Assembly (NCBI GenBank): GCA_946612455.1
Contig: CAMOER010000013.1
Location: 1 to 64,000 of the forward strand
From: UBA3305 sp002373555
GTDB taxonomy: Bacteria > Bacillota > Clostridia > Lachnospirales > Lachnospiraceae
Length of the DNA stretch: 64,000 nt
Direction: 5' to 3'
The position numbers were made by a program, and so were the translations under genes. Under the pieces are notes generated by a model. It did not search any database and was not told the origin of the DNA. It was given only the letters and a program-made list of their open reading frames with translations. How positions within the stretch are numbered: position 1 is the stretch's first letter; each line of letters begins with the position of its first letter. This document shows positions 8,042-17,376 of this stretch, in pieces.

Positions 8042-11000
8042 ATGACCAACTTTGATTTCTTAAAAACAGAAGAGAAATTCGAAAGCTTTGCTGATGTCGC
8101 GATCTCAGCGGAGAAGATCCTTCCGATTGATGTGTCAGCATCGATTATCAATTGTCGGAGGGCGATGGAGTTCGCTGTCAAATGGATGTATTCCGTCGAC
8201 AGTTCTCTCATCATGCCATGGGATGATAAGCTGGTCAGTCTGATGAGTACGGAGGAATTCCGTGATGTTGTAGACGACAGCCTCTGGATCCGGATGGATT
8301 TTATCCGGAAGATGGGTAATAAGGCAGCCCATGCGGGCAAAAAGGTTACGAAAGACCAGGCACTCCTCTGTTTGGAGAATCTGTTCATTTTTATGGACTT
8401 TATCTCTTATTGCTATGGAGATGAATATACAGAAATAACCTTTGATCCGACGCTTGCGGAAGTGAAAGATCCGGAACCGACTGTCGCGGAACCGATCATT
8501 TCAGAAGTTGATCTGGAAGCGCTGATCAAAGAAAATGCCGCGCTGAAAGAGGAACTGACTGCCAGACGTGAAGAACAGCAGCAGACTTATGTTCCGAAAC
8601 CGTTAGATATTTCTGAATATAAGACCCGGAAGATCTATATTGATTCCATGCTGGAGGATGCCGGATGGATTGAAGGAAGAAACTGGATCAATGAAGTGGA
8701 ACTGCAGGGAATGCCGAATCAGTCAGGAGTCGGATTTGCCGACTATGTGCTGTACGGTGACGACGGCAGGCCATTGGCTGTGATTGAAGCGAAGCGTACC
8801 TGTGTGGATGTGGCAAAGGGCCGCCAGCAGGCAAAGCTTTATGCGGATATTCTGGAGAAGAAGTACGGCAGACGTCCGGTGATCTTTCTGACCAATGGAT
8901 TCGAGACCAGGATCCAGGATAATCTGTATCCGGAACGCAGATGTTCCGTGATCTATTCCAAGCGTGATCTGGAAAAGCTTTTCAATCTGCAGGCAATGCG
9001 CTCCAGACTTTCTTATGTTGTTGTCGATAAGAGTATTGCGGGACGGTATTACCAGGAGTCAGCAATTAAAGCTGTCTGTGAAAGCTTTGGAGAGAAGAAC
9101 CGCCGGAAGGCACTTCTTGTCATGGCGACCGGCTCTGGTAAGACACGAACCGTCATTGCGCTGGTGAAAGTGCTGCAGGAACAGGGCTGGATCCGGGACG
9201 TTCTGTTCCTGGCAGACAGAAATTCTCTGGTCACACAGGCCAAGCGTAATTTCGTAAATCTACTGCCGGACCTCTCCGTGACCAACCTGGTAGAAGAGAA
9301 GGACAATTACACAGCCCATTGCGTGTTCTCGACTTATCAGACCATGATGAACTGTATTGATTCCGTCGAGGATGATCAGGGCAAGCTCTTTACCTGCGGG
9401 CATTTCGACCTGATTATCTGCGATGAGGCGCACCGGTCCATTTATAACAAATACCAGGATATCTTTAATTACTTTGACGCTCCGCTGGTTGGCCTGACGG
9501 CGACACCAAAGGATGAGATCGATAAGAACACTTATGAGGTATTTGAACTGGAAAATGGTGTTCCAACTTATGGTTATGAACTGGCACAAGCTGTCACGGA
9601 TGGCTATCTGGTAGATTTCATGTCGGTGGAAACGCAGCTGAAATTTATTGAGCAGGGCATCGTATATGATGATCTGTCTGAAGAAGACAAGAAGATCTAT
9701 GAAGATACCTTTGAAGATGAAAACGGGGAGCTGCCGGAGAGTATCGCCTCCTCTGCCCTGAATGAATGGATCTTCAATGAGGATACGATCCGCGAAGTCC
9801 TGAACATCCTGATGGAACATGGGCTGAAGGTCGATTACGGCGCAAAGATCGGAAAGACCATCATCTTTGCTAAGAACCATAATCATGCCGAGAAGATCCT
9901 GGAGGTCTTTAACAAAGAATACCCGCATTTGAATGGCTTTGCGAAGGTCATTGACAATTATATGACCTATGCGCAGAGTGCGATCGATGAATTCTCAGAG
10001 CCGCAGAAGCTGCCTCAGATCGCCATTTCCGTGGATATGCTGGATACCGGGATCGATGTGCCGGAGATCCTGAACCTGGTCTTTTTCAAGAAAGTCATGA
10101 GCAAGGCCAAATTCTGGCAGATGATCGGTCGCGGGACCAGGCTCTGCCCCGGTCTGATTGACGGGGAGGACAAAAATAAGTTTTACATCTTCGATTTCTG
10201 CGGAAACTTTGAGTTCTTCCGTATGAACAAAGGGAAGCCGACCGCGAATATGATCGCCCTTCAGGGAGCGATCTTCAACCTGGAATTCCAGATCGCTTAT
10301 AAGCTGCAGGATCTGAGGTACCAGCAGGAAAAGCGGCTGAAGGCATACAGAGACGCCCTTGTGGAGCATATGGTCGGAAAGGTGAAGGAGCTGAACCGGG
10401 AAAACTTTGCGGTCCGGCTGCATCTGAAGTACGTAGATCTCTATGCGAACAAGGAAAACTATAATGCTCTGACCTATGAAGATACGCTGTTGGTACGGGA
10501 AGAACTTGCACCGCTGATTGAGCCGGAACCGGACGATGCATCGGCGCTGCGTTTCGATGCGCTGATCTACGGCATCGAGCTGGCATACCTTGTGGGAAAG
10601 AAATACACAAGAGCCAGGCATGATCTGATCACAAAAGTGGCCGGGATCGCAAGTGTTGCAAATATTCCGGAGATCATGGCGCAGTCAGAGCTGATTGATA
10701 AGATCCTTCATACCGATTACGTTGAAAATGCCGGAATTGATGAATTTGAATATATCCGGGAGAATCTCCGCGATTTGATGAAGTATCTGCCGAAGAAAAA
10801 GATCCGGTATGATACGGATTTTGATGACCAGATCCTGTCGATGGACTGGAAGGAATCCGAACTGGAGAACGACGATCTGAAGAATTATAAGGCAAAGGCT
10901 GAATATTATATTCGGCAGCATCAGGATAACATAACGATTCACAAGCTGAGAAACAACATTCCGCTTACAGAAAACGATGTGAAAGCATTGGAAGAAATGC

Positions 11001-11341
11001 TCTGGAGCGAGGTCGGTACAAAAGAGGATTATGAGGCGGAATACGGCAGCAAGCCGCTGGGCGAATTCGTCCGGGAGATCGTCGGCCTGGATATGAATGC
11101 CGCAAAGGAAGCTTTCGCGGAATATCTGAATGATGCCAGCCTGGACAGCAGGCAGATCTATTTTGTGAATCAGATCGTGGAATTCATTGTCCATAACGGG
11201 ATGATGAAAGATCTCTCCGTGCTCCAGGAAGCACCGTTTAATGCCATGGGCAGTGTTGTGGAAGTCTTTACGGATCTCAGTGTGTGGATGGGCATTCGGA
11301 GGGCGATTGAGCGAGTGAATGCGAATGCATTGGCGGCGTAA
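8042..11341 (+). CDS. hsdR: Type I restriction endonuclease subunit HsdR
   Basis: HsdR is the DNA translocase and nuclease of the complex and cuts unmethylated DNA away from the target. The 1099-residue protein starts with a DUF4145-like helical domain (about 1-125). A PD-(D/E)xK nuclease segment (FADYVLYGDDGRPLAVIEAKR) follows near 235-256. The helicase motors come next, with Walker A MATGSGKTR near 360 and DEAH near 460. Motif VI-like GRGTRLCPG lies near 697, and a C-terminal EcoEI-type region follows. Length is normal. It begins 21 bases after hsdS copy 2 with AAGGGGG upstream, so it is in the same operon. Confidence 0.94.
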   Translation: MTNFDFLKTEEKFESFADVAISAEKILPIDVSASIINCRRAMEFAVKWMYSVDSSLIMPWDDKLVSLMSTEEFRDVVDDSLWIRMDFIRKMGNKAAHAGKKVTKDQALLCLENLFIFMDFISYCYGDEYTEITFDPTLAEVKDPEPTVAEPIISEVDLEALIKENAALKEELTARREEQQQTYVPKPLDISEYKTRKIYIDSMLEDAGWIEGRNWINEVELQGMPNQSGVGFADYVLYGDDGRPLAVIEAKRTCVDVAKGRQQAKLYADILEKKYGRRPVIFLTNGFETRIQDNLYPERRCSVIYSKRDLEKLFNLQAMRSRLSYVVVDKSIAGRYYQESAIKAVCESFGEKNRRKALLVMATGSGKTRTVIALVKVLQEQGWIRDVLFLADRNSLVTQAKRNFVNLLPDLSVTNLVEEKDNYTAHCVFSTYQTMMNCIDSVEDDQGKLFTCGHFDLIICDEAHRSIYNKYQDIFNYFDAPLVGLTATPKDEIDKNTYEVFELENGVPTYGYELAQAVTDGYLVDFMSVETQLKFIEQGIVYDDLSEEDKKIYEDTFEDENGELPESIASSALNEWIFNEDTIREVLNILMEHGLKVDYGAKIGKTIIFAKNHNHAEKILEVFNKEYPHLNGFAKVIDNYMTYAQSAIDEFSEPQKLPQIAISVDMLDTGIDVPEILNLVFFKKVMSKAKFWQMIGRGTRLCPGLIDGEDKNKFYIFDFCGNFEFFRMNKGKPTANMIALQGAIFNLEFQIAYKLQDLRYQQEKRLKAYRDALVEHMVGKVKELNRENFAVRLHLKYVDLYANKENYNALTYEDTLLVREELAPLIEPEPDDASALRFDALIYGIELAYLVGKKYTRARHDLITKVAGIASVANIPEIMAQSELIDKILHTDYVENAGIDEFEYIRENLRDLMKYLPKKKIRYDTDFDDQILSMDWKESELENDDLKNYKAKAEYYIRQHQDNITIHKLRNNIPLTENDVKALEEMLWSEVGTKEDYEAEYGSKPLGEFVREIVGLDMNAAKEAFAEYLNDASLDSRQIYFVNQIVEFIVHNGMMKDLSVLQEAPFNAMGSVVEVFTDLSVWMGIRRAIERVNANALAA

Positions 11342-11471
11342 GGATGATATTATTGGGAATATACAATGATCACAGATACAATTATGTAGTAAATAATTAT
11401 TTTAGAATATTGAAAAGGGAAGAGTCAGTTCATTACAGCAGCAATAGAGATGAGAGTGGAGGGAAATAGAA

Positions 11472-11860
11472 ATGGCGGTACCCAAATTTTTGAATTCTTT
11501 GAGGCTTTCCTGAGAGCGGTTCAGGATGGACAACTACATCCGGCTAAAGAAGTAAGGCTGAAAGTTGCAGAGGATATGCAGATGACAGCCGCAGATCTTT
11601 CAGAAATGCTTCCGAGCGGGAAGCAGACCACTTTCGGAAATCGTGTTGCCTGGGCGAGGACTTATCTGAATAAGGCTGGACTGATAGAAACCCCGCAGCG
11701 AGGGCGATATCGTATTACAGAAGAAGGGCAGAAAGCACTCTTGTCCGGGGAAAAGATAGATTTGAATTATCTGGAACGCTATGATTCGTTTAAATCATTT
11801 CACAGTGCAACGACAGAATCTGGTAGCCTTGCCTATAGAATATATTTAGAAAAGATCTGA
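11472..11860 (+). pseudogene. Frameshifted and truncated Mrr-type restriction gene
   Basis: The ATG at 11472 follows an excellent GGAGGG and begins MAVPKF, the usual start of Mrr proteins. After the T run near 11486 the frame is lost, and the rest of the winged-helix Mrr N-terminal domain (FEFFEAFLRAVQDG and onward) continues in the neighbouring frame from a single missing T. The similarity ends after about 130 residues, and the catalytic Mrr domain is absent. Mrr enzymes cut methylated DNA, so loss beside an active methylase would avoid self-damage; that reason is inference. Confidence 0.7.
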
Positions 11861-11934
11861 ACATGGAGAACCGGATCATCGACATCAACCATCAGCTGCA
11901 GAGATCTTCCGCGATGGAGTATTACATCAGCAGC

Positions 11935-12135
11935 ACGAAGACGCTCCAGTACCTCATGGGTCATAGTGATATCGGGGTGACGCTCAATGTCTACACACAT
12001 CTGGGACTGGAGGACGCTGCCGCGGAGATGGCGAGAATGGAATGCGTGGAAGCAGCGAGAAGGGAGCAGCAGAAGGTGTCTGATGAAGGAGCGCCGGAGA
12101 ACAGGCTGACACAGAAAATGTTCAGAGTAGTATAA
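11935..12135 (+). pseudogene. C-terminal remnant of a phage/ICE-type integrase
   Basis: Sixty-six codons encode the very end of a tyrosine recombinase: KTLQYLMGHSDIGVTLNVYTH contains the second active-site His and the Tyr nucleophile. An EEAR-type tail and LTQKMFRVV, a common ending of integrases from clostridial conjugative elements, follow. The Arg, Lys and HxxR parts are missing and the upstream DNA is unrelated. It is not the recombinase at 5925. It supports an integrative element origin for this island. Confidence 0.7.
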
Positions 12136-12223
12136 AAATCTTATGGAATATGTCTCCCTGCCATGATACAATCTATGTATATGGCAGATGAGTGTTCCGC
12201 CGTGAAGTATGTGACAGATATCT

Positions 12224-12246
12224 GCCGCATGGCTTTGCGGCTTTTT
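12224..12246 (+). terminator. Hairpin terminator after the integrase remnant
   Basis: GCCGCA and TGCGGC form a 6-bp stem with a 6-base loop, followed by TTTTT. It separates the island remnants from the surface protein gene. Confidence 0.5.
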
Positions 12247-12317
12247 GTGTACAGGTGACGGCCCCCTGACGCGGTGTGCATTGTTTGATTAGAATGGATT
12301 TGGAAAGGAGAGGAAAA

Positions 12318-14636
12318 ATGAAAACCAGGAGGATGAGGTACATGCAGAATAACGGGATGAAAAGAAACGGAAAGAGAATCGCAGGCTTGATGCGGGTGCT
12401 GATGCTGACCCTGACGCTGATGCTGGGAACGGCACTGCCGGCCTCTATGGCCAAAGGGGAGACCGTCACGGACGACAGCGGACAGTGCGGCGCAAACGTA
12501 ACCTACTCTTTCTTGGCCGCCACCGGAGTTCTGACTATCTCAGGGACGGGGGAGATGAGTGACTGCAGTTTTAGTTGCCCCTGGGCCGGCTACAGGGGTT
12601 CCATCCGTTCGGTGGTCATCGGGGAGGGCGTGACAAACGTCGGACGGAATGCGTTTGATGGATGCTCAAACCTGTCAGGCGCGGTGCTCCCGGAAACCCT
12701 GGAAGTGATCGGAGAAAGTGCGTTCAAGGAATGTGTGGCCCTGAAATGCATCCGCTTTCCGGATTCTCTGCAAAAAATTGATCGGAATGCCTTCGAAGGC
12801 GCCGGGGTGCAGAGCGTAATCATCCCGGACAGCGTAACCGAATTGGGAGACCACGCATTTAAATGTAACTTAGGTATGACTGCCCTGGTCATTTCGGACA
12901 ATCTGGATGTTATTCCCCAGGATGCTTTCCAAGCCTGCCCGAACCTGCGGGTTGTCAGGCTCGGGAAAAACGTGACAACCATCGGTGACGAAGCGTTCGC
13001 TTCCAGTACTGGTCGAATAGTATCCTTCGCCTTCTGGAACAAGGTTTCAACGATCGGCCAGGATGCATTTGAGTCGGTGATTGCTCCGCAGAATATCTAT
13101 TACCACGGAACAGAGGATGATTGGAATCAGATAAAGCCCGCTTTTTTTGACACAAGCGGCATGAAGATGGAGGATGGCTGGAATGTACACATCGTATCTG
13201 ACGGAGACACCGATATCAGTCTTGACAATGATTGCTATTTCCAGGTCACATGGAAAGACTGGGACGGCACGGTACTTGGGAGCAAAGAACTGAGTTTCCT
13301 TGAAAGCCCGGTATACAGCGGGGAAACTCCGGCCCGGGAAGCCGGTCAGCAGTACTCCTACGTGTTTGCCGGCTGGAGCGATGGGACCACAACATACCCA
13401 GGGAAGCTGCCGCCCCGGGGAGAAGATGTTACATATACGGCGGTTTTCCGGAACATCCTGAATCAATACAGCGTTGTGTTCCAGGACGAGGACGGGAGAG
13501 AACTGAAGAAGACGATGTACGACTACGGCACACTGGCGGCGGACGTTGAGGCGCCCGATGGACCGTCGAAGACGTCGACACCGCAGTACGATTATACGTT
13601 TGCCGGCTGGAGCCCGGCGGTAGCGGATGTCGAGCGGGATGCGGTCTACACGGCAACCTATACGCAGACAGCCCGGAAATACACAGTCACCTTCCTGAAC
13701 GGATATGGAGGAACGATCAAAACAGAGACGGTTGCATATGAGGATGCCGCGCCTGAACCGTCAGAACCTACCAGAGAAGGATATGTCTTCACCAGCTGGG
13801 ATAAGGCCTTCAACAAAATTACAGCAGATACCACGGTAACAGCGCAGTGGGCGAAGCTTTATACCGTCACCTTTGTAGACGGCCAGGGAAAGACGCTGAA
13901 GACCGAAACAGTCGAGAGTGGGAAAGCCGCCACTGCACCGTCCACACCGACCAGGGACGGCTATACCTTTACCGGTTGGGATAAAGCTTTCAACAAGATC
14001 ACAGAAGACACAACGGTAACAGCGCAGTGGGAGAAGGCTGCTGATCCCGAGACAAAACCTGCATCCGAGCCTGAGACCGATCCGGCAGAGGCGCCTGTCT
14101 CCATCAAGGACGCGAAAGTCCTCCTTTCCGCTGAATCCTTTAAATACACCGGCAAGATCCGGAAGCCTGTGATCAAGACTGTAGCCGGCAAGGCGCTCAA
14201 AGAAGGAACCGATTATACGGCAAAATGGTCGAACGAGAAATCAAAGGATGCCGGCACGTACACGATCACCATCACCGGCAAGGGCGGATACACCGGAACG
14301 ACAAAGGCAGCCTACAAGATCACCAAAGCCGCCAATCCGCTGAAAATCAAAGGGAATACCGCCAGGATCAAGTACAGCAAACTGAAGAAAAAGAACCAGA
14401 CGCTGGCGGTGAAGAAGGTGATCAAAGTAACCAAAAAAGGAAAAGGCAAGCTGACTTATAAGAAGGTATCCGGCAGCAAGAAGATCACCATCAACAAGAA
14501 GACCGGGAAAGTCACTGTGAAGAAAGGCCTGAAGAAGGGCAAGTATAAAGTGAAGGTCAAAGTCAAAGCAGCCGGGAATAAGAACTATAAAGCATCGAAA
14601 GCTAAGAAAGTTACATTCACCATCGTGGTAAAATAG
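12318..14636 (+). CDS. Large secreted surface protein: BspA-type leucine-rich, InlB-type and lysine-rich domains
   Basis: A 772-residue exported protein. After a signal peptide (MLTLTLMLGTALPASMA near residues 35-51) comes an N-terminal region with BspA-like LRR_5 repeats (VVIGEGVTNVGRNAFDGCS and similar, about 85-260). At least three InlB/Flg_new-type repeats follow (YTFTGWDKAFNKITEDTTVTA, shown in part). Next is a bacterial Ig-like segment with YTGKIRKPVIK, and last ~100 residues extremely rich in Lys. No LPxTG signal is present; the basic tail may bind anionic wall polymers, which is inference. Related tails occur in the proteins at 40008 and 49134. The start at 12318 has AAAGGAGAGG upstream. 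The gene stands alone with terminators on both sides. Confidence 0.8.
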   Translation: MKTRRMRYMQNNGMKRNGKRIAGLMRVLMLTLTLMLGTALPASMAKGETVTDDSGQCGANVTYSFLAATGVLTISGTGEMSDCSFSCPWAGYRGSIRSVVIGEGVTNVGRNAFDGCSNLSGAVLPETLEVIGESAFKECVALKCIRFPDSLQKIDRNAFEGAGVQSVIIPDSVTELGDHAFKCNLGMTALVISDNLDVIPQDAFQACPNLRVVRLGKNVTTIGDEAFASSTGRIVSFAFWNKVSTIGQDAFESVIAPQNIYYHGTEDDWNQIKPAFFDTSGMKMEDGWNVHIVSDGDTDISLDNDCYFQVTWKDWDGTVLGSKELSFLESPVYSGETPAREAGQQYSYVFAGWSDGTTTYPGKLPPRGEDVTYTAVFRNILNQYSVVFQDEDGRELKKTMYDYGTLAADVEAPDGPSKTSTPQYDYTFAGWSPAVADVERDAVYTATYTQTARKYTVTFLNGYGGTIKTETVAYEDAAPEPSEPTREGYVFTSWDKAFNKITADTTVTAQWAKLYTVTFVDGQGKTLKTETVESGKAATAPSTPTRDGYTFTGWDKAFNKITEDTTVTAQWEKAADPETKPASEPETDPAEAPVSIKDAKVLLSAESFKYTGKIRKPVIKTVAGKALKEGTDYTAKWSNEKSKDAGTYTITITGKGGYTGTTKAAYKITKAANPLKIKGNTARIKYSKLKKKNQTLAVKKVIKVTKKGKGKLTYKKVSGSKKITINKKTGKVTVKKGLKKGKYKVKVKVKAAGNKNYKASKAKKVTFTIVVK

Positions 14637-14659
14637 AAGTAAGGATTGCAGACACAGAG

Positions 14660-14692
14660 GCTCGTCATCCAATCAGGGTGACGGGCTTTTTT
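14660..14692 (+). terminator. Strong terminator of the surface protein gene
   Basis: An 11-bp stem (GCTCGTCATCC with GGGTGACGGGC, two G-T pairs) with a 5-base loop is followed by TTTTTT, 23 bases after the stop codon. Confidence 0.8.
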
Positions 14693-14768
14693 GTTTTGGT
14701 GGAAAGCGGGACCGCACTGTGCTATAATTTATGATATCTTATCATTTTTTCTGTCCCTGAAATCCACG

Positions 14769-14929
14769 GTAGTAAAACACCCCGATTTTTACTACGTTTT
14801 GACTACTTTTGCTTGCCGTGATTTGCCCTGTTTTGCCGTGATCTGCCATTTCGCATATATTTCATGGCAGAATAACGGTCTGCTGAACCGGTGAAGTGCC
14901 CTCGCAAATTGCGGCAAATCGGCGCAAAT
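14769..14929. repeat. Helically phased inverted repeat array upstream of the phosphatase gene
   Basis: A 9-bp inverted repeat (GTAGTAAAA at 14769-14777, TTTTACTAC at 14787-14795) is followed by TTGCCGTGAT at 14813 and again at 14833. Related TTGCC or CTGCC cores lie at about 10-base steps (14814, 14824, 14834, 14843). GCAAAT then occurs in the opposite sense at 14904, 14914 and 14924, again exactly 10 bases apart. Steps of one helical turn on both sides of a gap suggest cooperative protein binding. The array sits 40 to 200 bases before the candidate attachment core, where arm-type integrase or excisionase sites would lie. That role is inference; a regulator array for the phosphatase gene is the alternative. 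Confidence 0.5.
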
Positions 14930-14956
14930 CGGGGCAGTTAGAAAGGACTAATCCAT

Positions 14957-15421
14957 ATGCATCGTATCATTTTCGTGTGCCACGGCAATATCTGCCGCTC
15001 CCCCATGTCAGAATTCGTTATGAAAGATCTTGTCCGCAAGGCCGGTCTGGAAGACGCATTTTACATTGAATCCGCTGCCACCAGCACGGAGGAAATCTGG
15101 AACGGGCGCGGCAACCCTGTCTATCCGCCGGCCAAAAGGAAGCTGGCCGAGCACGGGATTTCCTGCGCCGGCAAGACCGCCCGGCAGACCAACCGCGCCG
15201 ACTATAACCGGTTTGATTATCTGATCGGCATGGACCGCGCCAATATCCGGAACATGACCCGGATCTACGGAGGCGATCCGGAAGGAAAGATCTCCCTGCT
15301 TTTGGATCATTGCGGCAGGACCGGGCAGGAAGTCGCGGATCCGTGGTATACGGGCGATTTTGAAGCAACGTGGCAGGATGTGCTGCAGGGCTGCCGGGCA
15401 CTTTTGGAAGAACTGAAATAG
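14957..15421 (+). CDS. Low-molecular-weight protein tyrosine phosphatase
   Basis: This 154-residue protein hydrolyses phosphotyrosine (or phosphoarginine in some relatives). The P-loop VCHGNICRSP is at residues 6-15, with nucleophile Cys and Arg, and the general-acid Asp sits in VADPWYTGDF near 128. Length is typical. AAAGGA lies 7 bases before the ATG. The gene is intact, in contrast to the stub at 681. If an element integrated here, the first ~10 codons came from the element and still complete the enzyme. No kinase or capsule gene is nearby to show a partner. Confidence 0.88.
   Translation: MHRIIFVCHGNICRSPMSEFVMKDLVRKAGLEDAFYIESAATSTEEIWNGRGNPVYPPAKRKLAEHGISCAGKTARQTNRADYNRFDYLIGMDRANIRNMTRIYGGDPEGKISLLLDHCGRTGQEVADPWYTGDFEATWQDVLQGCRALLEELK
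14970..14986 (+). repeat. Right copy of the 17-bp direct repeat (candidate attachment core)
   Basis: Matches 694-710 at 16 of 17 positions, same orientation, inside the P-loop codons. See the left copy for the reasoning. Confidence 0.45.
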
Positions 15422-15471
15422 TGACCGGAGCAGATGCTTTGGGTGTATCGCTTGTTGAATGATGACACGCT

Positions 15472-15493
15472 ACCCCGGATTTCCGGTGTTTTA
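15472..15493 (+). terminator. Weak hairpin terminator after the phosphatase gene
   Basis: ACCCCGGA and TCCGGTGT form a stem with one mismatch and a 2-base gap, followed by TTTT. It lies 50 bases after the stop. Confidence 0.4.
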
Positions 15494-15538
15494 TTCCTTT
15501 GATGCATTGATTTTTCCGTGAAACACTCTTTTCGGACA

Positions 15539-15671
15539 GACGATACCCTTTTTCTCTTCTGAAATGCAGAGATAATTGAGATCAAGGGGTATCGTTTTTG
15601 ATTGTTTGCTTCCATAAACCCGTGAGTGTGTTCAACTGTCAATAATAGACCCAAAAACAGGGTATCGTCTG
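15539..15671. repeat. GACGATACCC repeat element, copy A
   Basis: GACGATACCC at 15539-15548 faces AGGGGTATCGT at 15585-15595, forming a long hairpin with T-rich flanks. A further GGGTATCGTCTG lies at 15660-15671. The same unit recurs four times at 31131-31334. The element lies in the ~380-base gap before the amidohydrolase gene; nothing else is visible in that gap. Function unknown. Confidence 0.55.
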
Positions 15672-15804
15672 AAATAGAAGAATGATAAAAACCCAGTGCC
15701 GCTGCAGGAACCGCGAAATTTACAAGATTTATCAGTGAAATAATGATATATTAGATATAAGCGGGATGGAATCAGTCCATGGCTGAAAAGGAGGAGAAGA
15801 GATC

Positions 15805-17376
15805 ATGAAGTGTTTCGAAGGAAAGATCCTGTCTGTCAATGAGAATAATGATGTTTTCCGGTATCTGGTCGAAGACAAAGGGCGAATCCTCTTCGTCGGG
15901 AACGAACTGCCGGAAAAATTCAGGAATGTCAGGCGCCTGAAGCTCGGCCGCAGAGCGCTGATCCCGGCCTTTGTCGATACCCACCAGCATTTTGCATCCT
16001 TCTCGACCTTCCAGGCCGGCCTGAATGTCATGGATGCGGAATCGAATGAGGAAATTTCGGAGATGGTGCGCGCATTTGCGAAACGCTCGAAGGCAAAGAC
16101 CCTGATCGCCTTCGGTGCCTCACCGTATTCCGTAAAGGAAAAGCGGCTGATCAGCAGGGAAGAACTGGATGCAGTCTGTCCCGACAAGGAGATCATGGTC
16201 GTGAAATACGACGGTCATGCCTGCATCGTCAACTCAAAACTCCTTGCCAAAATGGACAGCAAAGTGAAGGATCTCCGCGGCTACCATCCGGATACGGGCG
16301 AGATGAATCAGGAAGCTTTTTTCAAGTTCTCGGATTATATTTCCGGATCGCTGTCGCTGGTTGAACTGTTCTCCAATATGCAGGATGCCGTCGATCTGAT
16401 GGCTGAAAAAGGCATCGGCATGGTGCATACCGTCAGCGGTGTCGGCTTTACCGGAAATCTGGATATCACGATGGAGAAGATCTTCGCAAAATCCCTGCAG
16501 AACGGATTTCAGCTGCGGGTCTTCCCGCAGCCGATGAATATCAAAGTTGCGTTATCCAGGAAGCTGCCACGGATCGGCGGCTGCTTCGAAAGCGCACTGG
16601 ACGGCTGTTTCGGTTCCCATGACGCCGCGATGAATGAACCGTATTCGGATGCGGAAGGCGGCGACGGCGTGCTGTATTATTCAGATGAGAAGGTGATCGA
16701 GTTCTGTAAGGCGGCGAACCGTGCCGGACTGCAGATCGAGATGCATGCGATCGGCGACAAGGCGTTCGATCAGGCGACCCGCGCACTGAAGGCCGCGCTT
16801 GACGATTATCCGAGAGAGGATCACCGTCACGGCATTATCCATGACTGCCTGCCGACAGAAGAGGGGATCCGGATCTGCCGTGACTACAATATCCAGATGC
16901 CGGTCCAGAGCGCGTTCATCGGCTGGAAGCAGGAGCCGGACGAATATCTGGAAGCGATCATGGGGAAGGAGCGGTGCAGCCGCCTGAATCCGATCCGTAC
17001 GTTCATGGAAAACGGGATCAATGTATCTTTCGGGTCGGACGCCCCCTGTACATTCCCGGATCCGATCGTGTGGCTGGACAAGGCAGTCAACAATCCGAAT
17101 AAAGACGAAGCAGTCACGATACAGGATGCGCTGCGGATGTGCACGATCAACGGATATTATGCTACGTTTGATGAAAAGGAGCGCGGAAGCCTGGAGAGAG
17201 GAAAGGTCGCCGATATGGTCGTACTCTCAGCCGATCCGTACGGGATCCCGGCAGAGGAAATCAGAAACCTGAAGGTGGAAAAGCTGATCCTGGCCGGCCG
17301 TGCTTATAAGAGCTGCAAACGTCCGGCTGCGAAAGCAATGCTTGCCGGAATTACCAGTAAGAGCAGGGCGTTCTGA
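15805..17376 (+). CDS. YtcJ-like amidohydrolase
   Basis: A 523-residue metal-dependent hydrolase of the amidohydrolase_3 group. The metal ligands visible are the HxH of FVDTHQHFAS near residue 55, MHAIGDKAFD near 314, the HRHGIIHD stretch near 335, and the Asp in FGSDAPCTFPDP near 411. The product ends with the usual GKVADMVVLS strand of a composite beta domain. Members hydrolyse C-N bonds in varied small molecules, and the substrate cannot be read from sequence. GGAGGAGA precedes the ATG. It stands alone. Confidence 0.8.
   Translation: MKCFEGKILSVNENNDVFRYLVEDKGRILFVGNELPEKFRNVRRLKLGRRALIPAFVDTHQHFASFSTFQAGLNVMDAESNEEISEMVRAFAKRSKAKTLIAFGASPYSVKEKRLISREELDAVCPDKEIMVVKYDGHACIVNSKLLAKMDSKVKDLRGYHPDTGEMNQEAFFKFSDYISGSLSLVELFSNMQDAVDLMAEKGIGMVHTVSGVGFTGNLDITMEKIFAKSLQNGFQLRVFPQPMNIKVALSRKLPRIGGCFESALDGCFGSHDAAMNEPYSDAEGGDGVLYYSDEKVIEFCKAANRAGLQIEMHAIGDKAFDQATRALKAALDDYPREDHRHGIIHDCLPTEEGIRICRDYNIQMPVQSAFIGWKQEPDEYLEAIMGKERCSRLNPIRTFMENGINVSFGSDAPCTFPDPIVWLDKAVNNPNKDEAVTIQDALRMCTINGYYATFDEKERGSLERGKVADMVVLSADPYGIPAEEIRNLKVEKLILAGRAYKSCKRPAAKAMLAGITSKSRAF

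Noticed and set aside
11450..11860. Intact 136-residue Mrr-like protein starting at 11450
   Set aside because: That start has no suitable ribosome site, while the ATG at 11472 in the neighbouring frame has GGAGGG and the family's MAVPKF start. The catalytic domain is missing in either reading.
14637..14956. tRNA gene as integration target near the phosphatase gene
   Set aside because: No cloverleaf or TTCRANNC T-arm sequence is visible. The only shared core lies in the phosphatase codons.
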